From: an uncultured Oscillospiraceae bacterium
GTDB taxonomy: Bacteria; Bacillota; Clostridia; Oscillospirales; Ruminococcaceae
DNA: 53,119 nucleotides
NCBI GenBank assembly: GCA_910589145.1
Contig: CAJUSD010000023.1
Span: 1-53,119, forward strand
Direction of reading: 5' to 3'
Of the stretch, positions 8,430 through 17,261 are shown in pieces (positions within the stretch are counted from its first letter, which is position 1; every line of letters begins with the position of its first letter). Both the position numbers and the translations under genes were made by a program. The notes below the pieces were generated by a model. It ran no database searches, was not told where the DNA came from, and was given only the letters and a program-made list of their open reading frames with translations.

Positions 8430-9668
8430 TCAAACCAGTTCATGGCGTTTCCGGTAATCCGCCAGCAGGAGGTCAACCATCCTGCCGTAACTTCGCACGC
8501 CGTCGTTTTGAAAGTTTGCTTTCAAATAAGAATCATTGATAATATTGGAGACCTCTGCCACGGCTCCTTCATAGCGCCGCCAGTACTGGTTATTATATAG
8601 CAAATCCGCCGCCACTCCCTGAGAATACTGCTGTGCCAATGTAAAATACCATTCCGGGTCTGCACCGTAGAGGCTGTTCATAGAATGAACCAGTGCAAGC
8701 ATTACCCCGGAATACTGGAATTCCAGGTTGTCCGAATAGCGACAGGCCAAGTATCCAATAAAATTTGCTTCATCTTCCCGCATAAAACCTCTCAAATGCG
8801 CCAGTTCATGGCACATGGTTGCAGGGATGGTATACTCTGGAGCTTCCCGATTTATATTCGCTTCAAACGTCAGCGGGAAAAAGACACCTGTAATTTGTGC
8901 ATAAGACATAAAGCGGGAAAGTACCACTGGCTTCGGCTGGGCATAATTCCCCTGAAGCACCGGATAACCTTGGGAAAGAATGTCAAAGGCTGTTTTTGCG
9001 TCATTTGCTGTTTGGTACATAGACTTGGAAAGCTGTGTGATTCCCGATTCATTTTCCTGAACCTGTTCCCGCAAAAGGTTTGCCTCTTCTATCAATTCAG
9101 CGCACAATTCCGCCAATTCCTGGGAAGACGAATCCCGAACAGACAGGCCGCTGTAATATGTAAAAGGATAACGGCTGTAATTTAGGCCGCAGTCCAATAC
9201 AAAAAGTGCATAGATAACCGAAGCTATTGCTAACACTGTAGACAGGAATCGGACAACATACCAAGAGCGGGGGCGATCCCCATCATTTCGGACAAGGCGA
9301 AGGACAAGGGACACAACTAAGTAAATCCCCAATACAATCAATCCTACTATGATACATTCGGCGAGGGAAAATGGCACAAGCGACGACAGGAACCCTAACG
9401 CCTGTGATAAGATTGGATAAAATTTAGTGGAATAGACAAATTCTACCCAATTAGGATGGTTCTTTGCAAAAAATGAGAATACCGCCGCAACAGGTGTTAA
9501 GAGAATCAGCCATTGACGCTTGAACAAATAATCGTGTATGGTGACAGAAGGGGTGGTTCCAGGATACCTCCAAAGGCGCCCTCTTCTTTTAGGATAGAGG
9601 CGGCGTTTAATGCAAGGTGGTTTTTCGGGGCGGTTAGGATTGGAAATCATAAAAGGCATAGCAAACAC
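8430..9668 (-). CDS. DUF3810 membrane protein with HExxH-type motif
   Basis: 412-aa integral membrane protein. A basic N-terminus is followed by about three hydrophobic segments (roughly 48-70, 92-127 and 140-162), then a soluble C-terminal region. That region holds CHELAHLRG (HELAH near residues 287-291) followed by REDEAN, a zinc-metallopeptidase-like arrangement with a downstream Glu. The family is annotated as DUF3810 and peptidase function is inferred only from the motif. AAGGAG at good spacing supports the ATG at 9668. It is first in a two-gene operon with the CapA-like lipoprotein, suggesting a shared envelope task. Confidence 0.8.
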   Translation of the reverse strand: MFAMPFMISNPNRPEKPPCIKRRLYPKRRGRLWRYPGTTPSVTIHDYLFKRQWLILLTPVAAVFSFFAKNHPNWVEFVYSTKFYPILSQALGFLSSLVPFSLAECIIVGLIVLGIYLVVSLVLRLVRNDGDRPRSWYVVRFLSTVLAIASVIYALFVLDCGLNYSRYPFTYYSGLSVRDSSSQELAELCAELIEEANLLREQVQENESGITQLSKSMYQTANDAKTAFDILSQGYPVLQGNYAQPKPVVLSRFMSYAQITGVFFPLTFEANINREAPEYTIPATMCHELAHLRGFMREDEANFIGYLACRYSDNLEFQYSGVMLALVHSMNSLYGADPEWYFTLAQQYSQGVAADLLYNNQYWRRYEGAVAEVSNIINDSYLKANFQNDGVRSYGRMVDLLLADYRKRHELV

Positions 9669-9713
9669 GCTCCTTGGACTGCTTGGAAATCTTTTGCAGA
9701 ATTTATTGCAGGT

Positions 9714-9884
9714 TTAAGAAGCTGTACCAATAGGTGACGGTATGCAGATTGGCGAGAAAAATTTTTTGCCTAGCAAGGAAGAAACTCGCAGGAATCCTGA
9801 CGGATTTCAAGAGTTTCTGACGCAGCCAGACGAAAAATTTTCCGTCAAGATGCGTGCCGGCGCCTATTGGTACAGCTTCTAATA
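9714..9884. repeat. Palindromic dispersed repeat, complete copy
   Basis: A 171-bp imperfect palindrome. One end reads GAAGCTGTACCAATAGG and the other reads CCTATTGGTACAGCTTC, its exact reverse complement; weaker pairing continues inward (GACGGTATGCAGATTGGCG against a related reverse complement). The window ends inside a second copy at 53066. It lies between the DUF3810 and Smr genes. Both strands are open in matching frames, with EAVPIG at one end and YWYSF at the other. It may be a REP/MITE-like element; no transposase is nearby. Confidence 0.85.
9742..9882 (+). CDS. Possible 46-aa ORF inside the palindromic repeat
   Basis: ATG at 9742 to TAA at 9882 encodes 46 residues beginning MQIGEKNFLPSKEETRRNP and ending KMRAGAYWYSF. 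There is no AGGAGG-like sequence before the ATG, and the second copy of the repeat (53066-53119) lacks one A in the homopolymer after GCGAG, which would shift this frame. The ORF may simply be a by-product of the palindrome. It is recorded because such frames are often annotated as hypothetical proteins. Confidence 0.2.
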   Translation: MQIGEKNFLPSKEETRRNPDGFQEFLTQPDEKFSVKMRAGAYWYSF

Positions 9885-10165
9885 TATTGGCTTGTGAAAC
9901 TTAGCTTTTAGGCCCGCCTCAGCTGGGCGGTAACATCTGTGAATGAGAATCCGCTAGATCAAAGGCCCTTTTATTTTTCCTCATCATGTTTTATGGAAAC
10001 CAAACTTGTCCTCTCACGAAGGCATTTGCCTTCGCAAATGAACTTTTTTATGATATTTTTTCGTTTACCTTTTAGGGCTTCTTTTTCTCCCTCTTTAGTA
10101 TGTGCAGGGATTTTTCGCGTTTGACAGTCCTCATCTTGGGCTGTATCCAAAAATTTGCTTTTTCC
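9885..10165. other. Gap between palindromic repeat and Smr gene
   Basis: No gene recognised. Two hairpins are visible: GCCCGCC-TCAG-CTGGGCGGT near 9913-9931, and CGAAGGCATTTGCCTTCG at about 10018-10035 followed after a short spacer by a T run at about 10045. A 61-codon frame at 9939-10124 has a Phe/Ser-rich low-complexity product and no ribosome binding site. Confidence 0.5.
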
Positions 10166-10534
10166 TCAAAACAAAACAATGGTAATCCCTTTATTACCGC
10201 GTGAATAATCCTGATCGTGTGAAAGTTCCGGCAAGGAATTCAAAGCCTTTCTGCAACTGGCTGAAAATGGTGAAAATTCTTCCCCTGGGACAAAGTCTCG
10301 AATGGTTCCGTCTTTCTTTTTCTCTGCCAAAACCCGCAGCACTTCCTGTCGAATAACTCCGCCCTTGCCGCTGGAACCATACCCATGGATCAGCTTAATC
10401 GCTTTTGTCCCCGACGCCCGTGCAGAAGCAACCGCCTGATTCATCCGTGTAATTGCCTGAGCAGCCGAGGGCCGTCCCGCTTCCAGGTTAACGGAACGAA
10501 GTTGAAATTTTATATTTGTCTTTGCCCGTGCCAT
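10166..10534 (-). CDS. Smr-domain protein
   Basis: 122-aa cytoplasmic protein with a stand-alone Smr (small MutS-related) domain, a fold linked to nucleic-acid binding and nicking. The diagnostic loop LIHGYGSSGKGG covers residues 48-59, with His50 in the position of the conserved HGxG motif, preceded by NLEAGRPSAAQAI, which resembles the usual LDLHG..eA region but lacks its DLHG core. It starts 14 bp after the stop of the 585-aa hydrolase-like gene, so the two are probably co-transcribed. Confidence 0.78.
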   Translation of the reverse strand: MARAKTNIKFQLRSVNLEAGRPSAAQAITRMNQAVASARASGTKAIKLIHGYGSSGKGGVIRQEVLRVLAEKKKDGTIRDFVPGEEFSPFSASCRKALNSLPELSHDQDYSRGNKGITIVLF

Positions 10535-10548
10535 AGGTATATCCCCAG

Positions 10549-12306
10549 TCAGGCTAGCAAAACAGCGGATGGAACAACCATCAAACTGTAAAGGAAGGCA
10601 GCGCCAATTGCCGGAATTAACCTAGCGCCAGAATGACGATGAAACGCCCCGGAAAAATTCAAACAGATTGCCAATGGAAAAGTTGAATGAAGCAATCTAA
10701 AGCAAGAAGAATACTGTCCAAACATCCATTGAAACAAACATGGAAGCAGCAAAGGGGTTAAAAGAATCAGCCGGTAAAGGAAACCATGTGAAATTCCAAC
10801 ACCGTTATCGGAGAAAATATCCGCTTCCAGTTCGATCATATAAAAGGATGCTGTCATCAAAATGGTGAAAATAACGATCCAGAAGGTACGCTGGCCCCCA
10901 AAACTGGTATAAAACAAGCCGCTTTCGCCCAAAAACCAGACCAGCACACAAAGTCCAGCCAGCATAACTGTTGATGTGCCGGTGCGCCAAAAAGAAAGCG
11001 TTCCGGTAAAGACCTGAAGGGAACCCCTTACTCCGGGCATCTTATGAATTCCATAAAGAAGGAATGCAGCAAGTGCATAGCCAGTTATGAGGGCAGCGGG
11101 AAGAATTCTACCCGAAGGCTCCGCAACTGGCAGAATCCATAGCACAAACCATAAAAGCAAACCAATTACTGCGCCAATAAGCCAGACTACTAGGCGGACA
11201 ATCAGGGCACGCCATGGATATAGGGTGATTCCGCAGCTGTCCTGGCTTACTCCCGGGTAACGGTTCCAGGCTAGTGACATAGAACAAACACTCACCAGCA
11301 GAAGGGCGAATGCCCCAATGCACCAGCAAATTACTTTTAGCAACGGGAAAAAGGATGTGCTGGAAACGGTACGCATCCCAGCCTTTGAATGTGCCCAGAT
11401 TTTCGAGGCGGATACCACCCCGTTAGACTGCATTTGATAGCTGTGATAACCAGAAGGAAGAAAGGTAAAGGTAACATTCCCGTTTGTAAAAGATTCCCCA
11501 TCCGAGTGGGACGAACCCCCATTCAGCAACGTGTTATATAGTTGAGTAAATAGGGGGACATCTTCCTCTGATTCTTCCTTTTTCTCTTCTTTCTTGTCCT
11601 TTTTAGGGATAGATAGAGAGGTTCCTGTCAATTTTCGGTATAATTCCTGAAGGGAGGTTAGGGAAACAACATCATCCTTTTCCGTTGCGACAATTTGCAG
11701 TGGGATTGTAATAGATTGCGGGCTTAAAGAGGAAATCCAACTTGTTTTGCTGTCGTCCCAATCCCCTGTATAAATCGAACCGCTGTCTTTTCCGTCCAAA
11801 ACAACTTCTGGAGCTATCAGGCTTGCCCCTAGAAACGTCTGGCTGTCCGACGCAAGCATTTGCAGGAGCGAACGCGCCCCCATGCCATGCCCCACTAATA
11901 AAATGGATTCGTTCTCCAAACCGGACTTCTTTCGGAATGCTTCCAGGCCACTGCGGACTTCCTGAACCAATCTGTCCTGAAATCCCTTTCCTGTATCTAA
12001 AGCCTTAGAAGAAGTTCCATGTCCGCTTAAATCCATTATCATAACAGAAGCCCCGCTTCCATAGTAATCCTGCGCCAGAGTTGTAAGAGCTTTTTGATCC
12101 TCTCCAACATCTCCTACAATAAATACACCCGTAGACAGCGCCCCATCATAATAGGTTCCTTTTGATTGACTTTTCCCCGATGTAATGGAAACTTCCTCTC
12201 CGCGCCGGAATAAGGGAAAATTCAAAGCAAACAGGCCGATTACGACCCCAAGCAGCAGAACAATCCCCATCCATTGAAAGAACCTTACAGCCCGCAAATA
12301 TAACAA
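10549..12306 (-). CDS. Membrane-bound alpha/beta-hydrolase-like protein
   Basis: 585 aa. An N-terminal helix (about 10-30) leads to an extracytoplasmic alpha/beta-hydrolase-like domain (about 45-320), then about six or seven hydrophobic helices from 330 to the end. The nucleophile elbow that normally reads GxSxG is GHGMG at 139-143, so the catalytic Ser is replaced by Gly141 (codon GGC, one change from AGC). A DLSGHGTS stretch precedes it. A Lys/Glu-rich insertion lies near 235-250. As written it should not work as a standard serine hydrolase; it may be a structural or binding protein, or contain a sequence error. First gene of an operon with the Smr gene. Confidence 0.65.
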   Translation of the reverse strand: MLYLRAVRFFQWMGIVLLLGVVIGLFALNFPLFRRGEEVSITSGKSQSKGTYYDGALSTGVFIVGDVGEDQKALTTLAQDYYGSGASVMIMDLSGHGTSSKALDTGKGFQDRLVQEVRSGLEAFRKKSGLENESILLVGHGMGARSLLQMLASDSQTFLGASLIAPEVVLDGKDSGSIYTGDWDDSKTSWISSLSPQSITIPLQIVATEKDDVVSLTSLQELYRKLTGTSLSIPKKDKKEEKKEESEEDVPLFTQLYNTLLNGGSSHSDGESFTNGNVTFTFLPSGYHSYQMQSNGVVSASKIWAHSKAGMRTVSSTSFFPLLKVICWCIGAFALLLVSVCSMSLAWNRYPGVSQDSCGITLYPWRALIVRLVVWLIGAVIGLLLWFVLWILPVAEPSGRILPAALITGYALAAFLLYGIHKMPGVRGSLQVFTGTLSFWRTGTSTVMLAGLCVLVWFLGESGLFYTSFGGQRTFWIVIFTILMTASFYMIELEADIFSDNGVGISHGFLYRLILLTPLLLPCLFQWMFGQYSSCFRLLHSTFPLAICLNFSGAFHRHSGARLIPAIGAAFLYSLMVVPSAVLLA

Positions 12307-12540
12307 CCCCTTTTGTCCAATCTCCGTTTCATTTCCAATCGTTGGAATGACTCGCAGAATAAAATGTCATCTCATGAAAATAGGATTGGAATTAGTATAA
12401 CACAAAGTTCGCTATTGTTCCACAAGATAAAACAGGATATTTTTTGACAGAATAACACCTTATTCTAATAAATATATTATATCTCATATCAAACTCTGGA
12501 GAAAATAGTCGATTTTCCCTTTAATATACAGATTTTTTAA

Positions 12541-13707
12541 TTAATAGCGCAGCTTTGGAATATTTGTATCTGTCACAAAATTCATAAAGTTGTATAAAAT
12601 TAACACATCGTTAAAGTTTAAATCCATATCAACGAGGACAGCGCTCATTTTACCCAAATAGCGCAGATCTACAACATATACTTCATCGAAATGATAGCAG
12701 AGATAAGGCGCAAACGAATTTCCATATGAGTCCTTTACCACAAGAACCCGGCTGGTTTCTCCTTCCTTGGGGTTCTGGTTACATTCGCTGAACAATACGG
12801 TCAGCGCTTTGTTGCCGTGCATCAAACCAGAGTATTTATCCCGAACCTCAAAACGGCTCAGGTCGTGAAGGGTCTCTACAGGTTCCTGGTTAATCTCCAC
12901 CTTGCAGGGTATATCATACCAGACAATGGTATCCGATAAAGTTCCAGCTTTTTTCGCCTTAGCATCAAAGGTTCCATAGAAGCCTTCCACCTTATGTGCA
13001 TCCATTTCCGTAAGAGCTGCTGGCTCCATCCCAAGGGAACGGACATATTCCGCATAACCCAGATATGCCCCATATGTCGTCCAATGGTGGTCTGTGTGGT
13101 AATAAATATCCTCGTTTTTATGGGCGGAAAGGGATTCTGAAAGGCTGAGGAGTTTCAAACTTGGATAATCCATTCTCAAATGGGTATATAGTTCTTCGAT
13201 ACGTTGGTTCTGTTCCACAGAAACAGCAGAAAAGCCAATAGGAACCTTGTCTGTTAGGACGGAATAAGCATTGGGAATCACTCCAAAGGTAACGGGCAAG
13301 TTTGGATACTTGTCTAAAAACTCCCCTATATACCGTAGGTTTGCAGCCAAATTTTTCTCATCTATTGAAAAAACCTTTTCAAATAAATATCCGTCTTTTC
13401 CATAGGCCACATTATTATTTTCAATTTTAGCCAAAATGGATTCCACCCTGGATTTCAGGGATATCCAGCCATCACGCAGTACAAACTGATCGTTAATATA
13501 CTTTTCGTATTTTCTGGAATATGCCTGCTCCCCGCTTGCCATCAGACTTTTAATGGTAAAGGATGGTTTTTGCTGGAGCATACGGTTTTCCGTTTCCGAA
13601 AACTCACGTGCTGGCAGCAGCAAATCCCACAGTGTAAATCCAAAAATAAACAGGGCAAAAAGCCAGATCAAAGGATGCCTTAATAATTCCTTCCATTTCT
13701 CTTTCAC
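12541..13707 (-). CDS. DHHW family protein (AlgX/AlgJ-like)
   Basis: 388-aa protein with one N-terminal membrane anchor (about 14-32) and an extracytoplasmic SGNH-like domain. The family-naming motif appears as HTDHHWT with DHHW at 206-209; VVKDSYGNSF near 318-327 carries the Ser/Asn of the putative active site. Such proteins act with MBOAT membrane acyltransferases to O-acylate exported polysaccharides. Here the MBOAT gene ends 18 bp upstream on the same strand, a typical pairing. The polymer cannot be told from the sequence; no polysaccharide synthase lies in the window. Confidence 0.85.
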   Translation of the reverse strand: MKEKWKELLRHPLIWLFALFIFGFTLWDLLLPAREFSETENRMLQQKPSFTIKSLMASGEQAYSRKYEKYINDQFVLRDGWISLKSRVESILAKIENNNVAYGKDGYLFEKVFSIDEKNLAANLRYIGEFLDKYPNLPVTFGVIPNAYSVLTDKVPIGFSAVSVEQNQRIEELYTHLRMDYPSLKLLSLSESLSAHKNEDIYYHTDHHWTTYGAYLGYAEYVRSLGMEPAALTEMDAHKVEGFYGTFDAKAKKAGTLSDTIVWYDIPCKVEINQEPVETLHDLSRFEVRDKYSGLMHGNKALTVLFSECNQNPKEGETSRVLVVKDSYGNSFAPYLCYHFDEVYVVDLRYLGKMSAVLVDMDLNFNDVLILYNFMNFVTDTNIPKLRY

Positions 13708-13725
13708 AGGTTCTTCCTCCTTTTC

Positions 13726-15108
13726 CTAGAAGCGAAAGTATAAGAACGGATTATAGGTTGCATCCACCAAATAGGCAACCGATGCGACCAGCACCCCACC
13801 CATTAAAAGCAAATTTACTACTGTATGATCTTTAACTTTGCAGTAAAGCTTCCAAGGCAAAGGCGTGGAAAAGAGGATTGCCACCACAAAGGTAACAACA
13901 TAATTGCGCAGATAATATATCCAATCCATTCCGGCAGAAAGAGAGAACATTTTACGGAGAAGCACGCCTAACTGGGCAAGGTCAGTGACAGCAAATATTG
14001 CCCAACTAATCAAAAGAAAAAACAGCACATAAATATGCGGCCAGCCTTTCCCCTTGTCTAAATAAGGAAAGAGAAAGGTTTTTTCCAGGATTAAGAAAAT
14101 GAGGAAAAACAGGCCCCATAAAATAAAATTCCAGCTTGCGCCATGCCAGAAGCCAGTACAAAACCATACTGCAAAGAGGTTAAAATACAGCCTGGCTTTG
14201 GTATCGACCCGGCTGCCGCCCAGCGGAAAATACAAATACTCGCGAAACCAGGAACCTAAGGTCATATGCCAGCGCCGCCAAAATTCCGTAAAGCTTTTGG
14301 AAATATAGGGGAAGTTAAAATTCTGCGGAAAGTGAAAGCCCATTATTTTTCCGAGCCCAATCGCCATTTGAGAGTAACCGGAAAAATCAAAATAAATCTG
14401 AAGTGTAAAGGCAATCACACCCATCCATGCCAGCGGGGTAGAAATACGTGCAAATCCCAAGGTCTCTGATATCTCCGTCCAAAGTGCACCAACATTATTG
14501 GCAATCAGCACTTTTTTTCCAAGTCCCATTATAAAAATACCAATGCCGTCGGAAATTTGGTCTAAATCAATGGTGCGTTCCTTTAACTCCTTGGAAATGT
14601 CAGAATACTTTACAATAGGGCCAGCTATCAGCTGCGGGAACAATGTGACAAAGGCTGCAAAATCTATTATATTTTTTTCCGCCTTTACCTTGCCACGGTA
14701 CACATCAATGGAATAGGACATTGTTTGGAACGTATAGAAACTTATCCCAATTGGAAGGGTGATATTTGGCGCTTGCAGAGAAAGCCCAAACAGAGCATTG
14801 AAGTTTTCTACAAAAAAACCTGTATACTTGAAAAAACCTAACATTCCTAAATTAAATACCACAGAACACGCCAGCAGCCATTTACATATGGGCTTGCTGC
14901 GCCAGAACCGGTCAATCCCTCTGCCGACAAAATAGTCTACCAATACAGAAGCTATCATAATTGGAAAGTATTTTGGTTCTCCCCAGGAGTAGAAAATTAA
15001 GCTTAGAATAAATATTGCCGCATTTTTTCCCTTCTTGGGCATGAGAAAATAGATTAACATTGCTGCCGGGAAAAATCGGAATAAGAATAATACGCTGCTA
15101 AATACCAT
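13726..15108 (-). CDS. MBOAT family O-acyltransferase
   Basis: 460-aa polytopic membrane protein of the DltB/AlgI branch of membrane-bound O-acyltransferases, which moves acyl (often acetyl) groups across the membrane to a surface polymer. Two signature regions are visible: FWRRWHMTLGSWFREYLYFP with His281, and CTGFWHGASWNF with His322, the expected catalytic His. About ten hydrophobic segments are present. The first gene of a pair with the DHHW protein. The 378-bp region upstream carries a composite-repeat copy; no clear promoter was seen. Confidence 0.9.
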   Translation of the reverse strand: MVFSSVLFLFRFFPAAMLIYFLMPKKGKNAAIFILSLIFYSWGEPKYFPIMIASVLVDYFVGRGIDRFWRSKPICKWLLACSVVFNLGMLGFFKYTGFFVENFNALFGLSLQAPNITLPIGISFYTFQTMSYSIDVYRGKVKAEKNIIDFAAFVTLFPQLIAGPIVKYSDISKELKERTIDLDQISDGIGIFIMGLGKKVLIANNVGALWTEISETLGFARISTPLAWMGVIAFTLQIYFDFSGYSQMAIGLGKIMGFHFPQNFNFPYISKSFTEFWRRWHMTLGSWFREYLYFPLGGSRVDTKARLYFNLFAVWFCTGFWHGASWNFILWGLFFLIFLILEKTFLFPYLDKGKGWPHIYVLFFLLISWAIFAVTDLAQLGVLLRKMFSLSAGMDWIYYLRNYVVTFVVAILFSTPLPWKLYCKVKDHTVVNLLLMGGVLVASVAYLVDATYNPFLYFRF

Positions 15109-15235
15109 CCGTTAGAACCTCTCCTTTCATTTTCATCCATAGTGAATTCCAGTATATCAGTTTCTTATCCAAGTTTCTACACCTGATGGGAAATTTCTGG
15201 AGAAAATCTTATAAATGATGCAAACCTGACGAAAA

Positions 15236-15330
15236 GGCAAGTATGCAGGCACAGCCTGGCACGGATTAAAAAGGGAAAGATTAAAATCCCTTTTGCGGCG
15301 GGAGAACCGAGTTTAAAACCTGTAAAACAT
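15236..15330 (-). repeat. Composite intergenic repeat, copy B (short)
   Basis: In reverse complement this reads CCCTTTTTAATCCGTGCCAGG followed by CTGTGCCTGCATACTTGCC, matching the second half of the composite repeat. An inner hairpin AAGGGA/TCCCTT lies near 15271-15294. The first conserved half is barely recognisable. No gene is seen in the rest of the 15109-15430 gap. Confidence 0.5.
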
Positions 15331-15421
15331 TGAGGAGGAGAATATGGATGTTATGGTGTTATTAAGCATAAACGTAAAAGCCAGATTTCCGTTTTTAAAG
15401 ACACGGATGAACCTGCACAAT

Positions 15422-15464
15422 AAAAGGAAAGAGGCCATTCCGCCAGTCCAGCGGAACAGCCTCT
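15422..15464 (-). terminator. Terminator of the DUF4358 lipoprotein gene
   Basis: On the minus strand GAGGCTGTTCCGC pairs with GCGGAATGGCCTC across a short loop and is followed by TTTCCTTTTA. It lies 22 bp after the stop of the gene at 15487. Confidence 0.8.
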
Positions 15465-15486
15465 CCAGATGGGATTATATAAACTA

Positions 15487-16143
15487 CTAAAAATGTTCCG
15501 CGATAGCGTCCACACCAATTTTTATCTGCTCCTTGGCAAATTCCAACTGCTGGTCTTCGGTAGCTTCTGTTCGTTCATCGAAAGCGCCAAGCATTACAAA
15601 GAATACATAATCGCCATGGCGTACCACCTGAGAAGCATTGACCTTTGCCATATTCATAGGATACTGTAAAGCTTCTGTTTGCTGGGAGGTTTGATAAGCG
15701 GTTAAATCCTTCTCTACATCTTCGCCTTTGCCTTCCACAGCCTTTACTGCAAAGAAGGTGTCCACATGAGTGGACATCATGGGAGCTTCAGCAATAAAGC
15801 TTTCTACGTTGTCCATATTAATACCATAGACTTCGGATAATTGCTGTGTCTCCAGCATCATTGAGGGAATGTAGTTCTCTCCATAAGCAGTTTTAACAGC
15901 GTCATAAACTTCCTTAAGGGTGGGATCTACATCTTGGGAAACATCAGTATCGGGTTCAGCCTCGCCGTCGTCCTCAAGCATAGGAGGCGTTTCTGGAACG
16001 CTTACAGAGCTGCTGTCGGAATTTGATACAGGAGCAGAGGAACTGCTGCTGGAGGACGATGATGAGGACGGGGAACGGTTGCATCCGGCGATAGCGGACG
16101 CTATCAACAGGGCGGATAATAAAACGGCAAATCTTTTTTTCAT
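15487..16143 (-). CDS. DUF4358 lipoprotein
   Basis: 218-aa exported lipoprotein with lipobox Cys21 (AIAGC) after a 20-residue signal. A Ser-rich spacer includes an 11-Ser run (about 26-36) and is followed by an acidic stretch to about residue 72. The folded C-terminal domain (about 73-218) matches the DUF4358 pattern, which includes the conserved sequence NSQVVRHGDYVFFVML-like region seen here as ASQVVRHGDYVFF. Function unknown. It stands alone with its own terminator, between the MBOAT operon and an esterase gene. Confidence 0.8.
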   Translation of the reverse strand: MKKRFAVLLSALLIASAIAGCNRSPSSSSSSSSSSSAPVSNSDSSSVSVPETPPMLEDDGEAEPDTDVSQDVDPTLKEVYDAVKTAYGENYIPSMMLETQQLSEVYGINMDNVESFIAEAPMMSTHVDTFFAVKAVEGKGEDVEKDLTAYQTSQQTEALQYPMNMAKVNASQVVRHGDYVFFVMLGAFDERTEATEDQQLEFAKEQIKIGVDAIAEHF

Positions 16144-16362
16144 AAAATTTAGATTCCTTTCTGTTTGTTTTAAGGGTAAGCTATCTATTAAGTAAATCCA
16201 GGATAGGATTTTACTGCATAAAGGGAATGTTTTACAATTCGTTTAAAATTAGAGCAAAAGCATTTCATAAAACTTCATAAATAAGGATGCCCTGTTTTAC
16301 AAGGTTTATAAATACCCCATTGAATAATCCATTTTTTGGGAAATTCAAAATTCCAAAAGGAA

Positions 16363-16397
16363 GGAACGTCTACTATCAACGACAATAGACGTTCCTC
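16363..16397 (-). terminator. Terminator of the esterase gene
   Basis: Stem GGAACGTCTA / TAGACGTTCC with a loop of about 14 nt; on the minus strand it is followed by a T-rich stretch (TTCCTTTTGG). It starts 16 bp beyond the esterase stop. No gene lies in 16144-16362. Confidence 0.75.
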
Positions 16398-16413
16398 CCC
16401 ACCTCAAAAAACC

Positions 16414-17238
16414 TTACAACATTTTAAACTGTCTGCGCAAAAAAGTCAAGCATAAACCCATCCATTTTCCGGTTTCAGGCAAAATTCCTGCGGGGGATGA
16501 GGCAACATCCGCCTGACAGGTGGATAGACCATGACCTCCTTTTTCAAAAATGTGCAGTTCAAAGGGAATATTATGTCTGCGCAGAGCAGACGCAAAAATT
16601 AGGGAATTTTCCACAGGAACGGATTTATCCTCCATGGTATGCCATAGGAAACATGGCGGGGTATGTTCGCCTATAAATGCTTCCAGGGACATTTTCATCT
16701 GATCTTCCAGACTGTCGCCACATAGCATTTGGAAAGAACCCAGATGACTGAATTCCCCTGCAACCAATACTGGGTAGCACAACACCAAAGCATTGGGCTG
16801 ATTGCTGCCCTGCGGAATTCCTAAGGTTTGGGCCAAATCGGGGCGATTCCAGAAAACACCCAATGAAGCCGCGGCATGAGCCCCGGCAGAACAGCCCAGA
16901 ACGGCGATCCGGTTTGAATCAACGTTCCATTCCTGCGCATGAGCACGGACAAGCGAAACTGCCCAGCTAACGTCCAACAAAGGCTCATCTCCCAAAGGCG
17001 GCTGGGAATCTTCCTCACGAACTGTATAATTCACAACAAAGGCATGGAAGCCATTGGCATTTAACCAAACTGCCAGGTTTTCCCCTTCCCTGGGCGAAAG
17101 ATGCTTATAGCCTCCGCCAGGGCAGACGATCACCGCTGGACGGATTTCCCCTCCTAACATTTTAGGGATAGGATCCATTACAAAGGTCTGCATTGTTGTT
17201 TTTGGATGGCCTTCACGGGTAAACGTTTGATAAATCAT
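16414..17238 (-). CDS. Alpha/beta hydrolase, carbohydrate-esterase-like
   Basis: 274-aa cytoplasmic serine esterase of the BD-FAE / acetyl-xylan-esterase-like group. Visible parts are the oxyanion-hole motif CPGGGY (39-44), the nucleophile elbow GCSAGAH with Ser117, the likely Asp in HTMEDKSVP (about 204) and the catalytic His in KGGHGLS (about 236). No signal peptide, so a substrate would be imported or intracellular. A pectinesterase without a signal peptide occurs elsewhere in the window. The small Cys-motif gene follows 24 bp upstream on the same strand and may share its transcript. Confidence 0.8.
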   Translation of the reverse strand: MIYQTFTREGHPKTTMQTFVMDPIPKMLGGEIRPAVIVCPGGGYKHLSPREGENLAVWLNANGFHAFVVNYTVREEDSQPPLGDEPLLDVSWAVSLVRAHAQEWNVDSNRIAVLGCSAGAHAAASLGVFWNRPDLAQTLGIPQGSNQPNALVLCYPVLVAGEFSHLGSFQMLCGDSLEDQMKMSLEAFIGEHTPPCFLWHTMEDKSVPVENSLIFASALRRHNIPFELHIFEKGGHGLSTCQADVASSPAGILPETGKWMGLCLTFLRRQFKML

Positions 17239-17261
17239 GATGAAATCTCTCCTTTTTTCTG

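Noticed and set aside
8685..9185. 166-aa plus-strand frame
   Set aside because: Lies wholly opposite the DUF3810 gene and has no recognisable domain.
7068..9668. Poly-gamma-glutamate capsule locus
   Set aside because: Only a CapA-like protein is present; capB, capC and depolymerase genes are missing.
9939..10124. 61-aa frame after the palindromic repeat
   Set aside because: GTG start without ribosome binding site; low-complexity Phe/Ser product.
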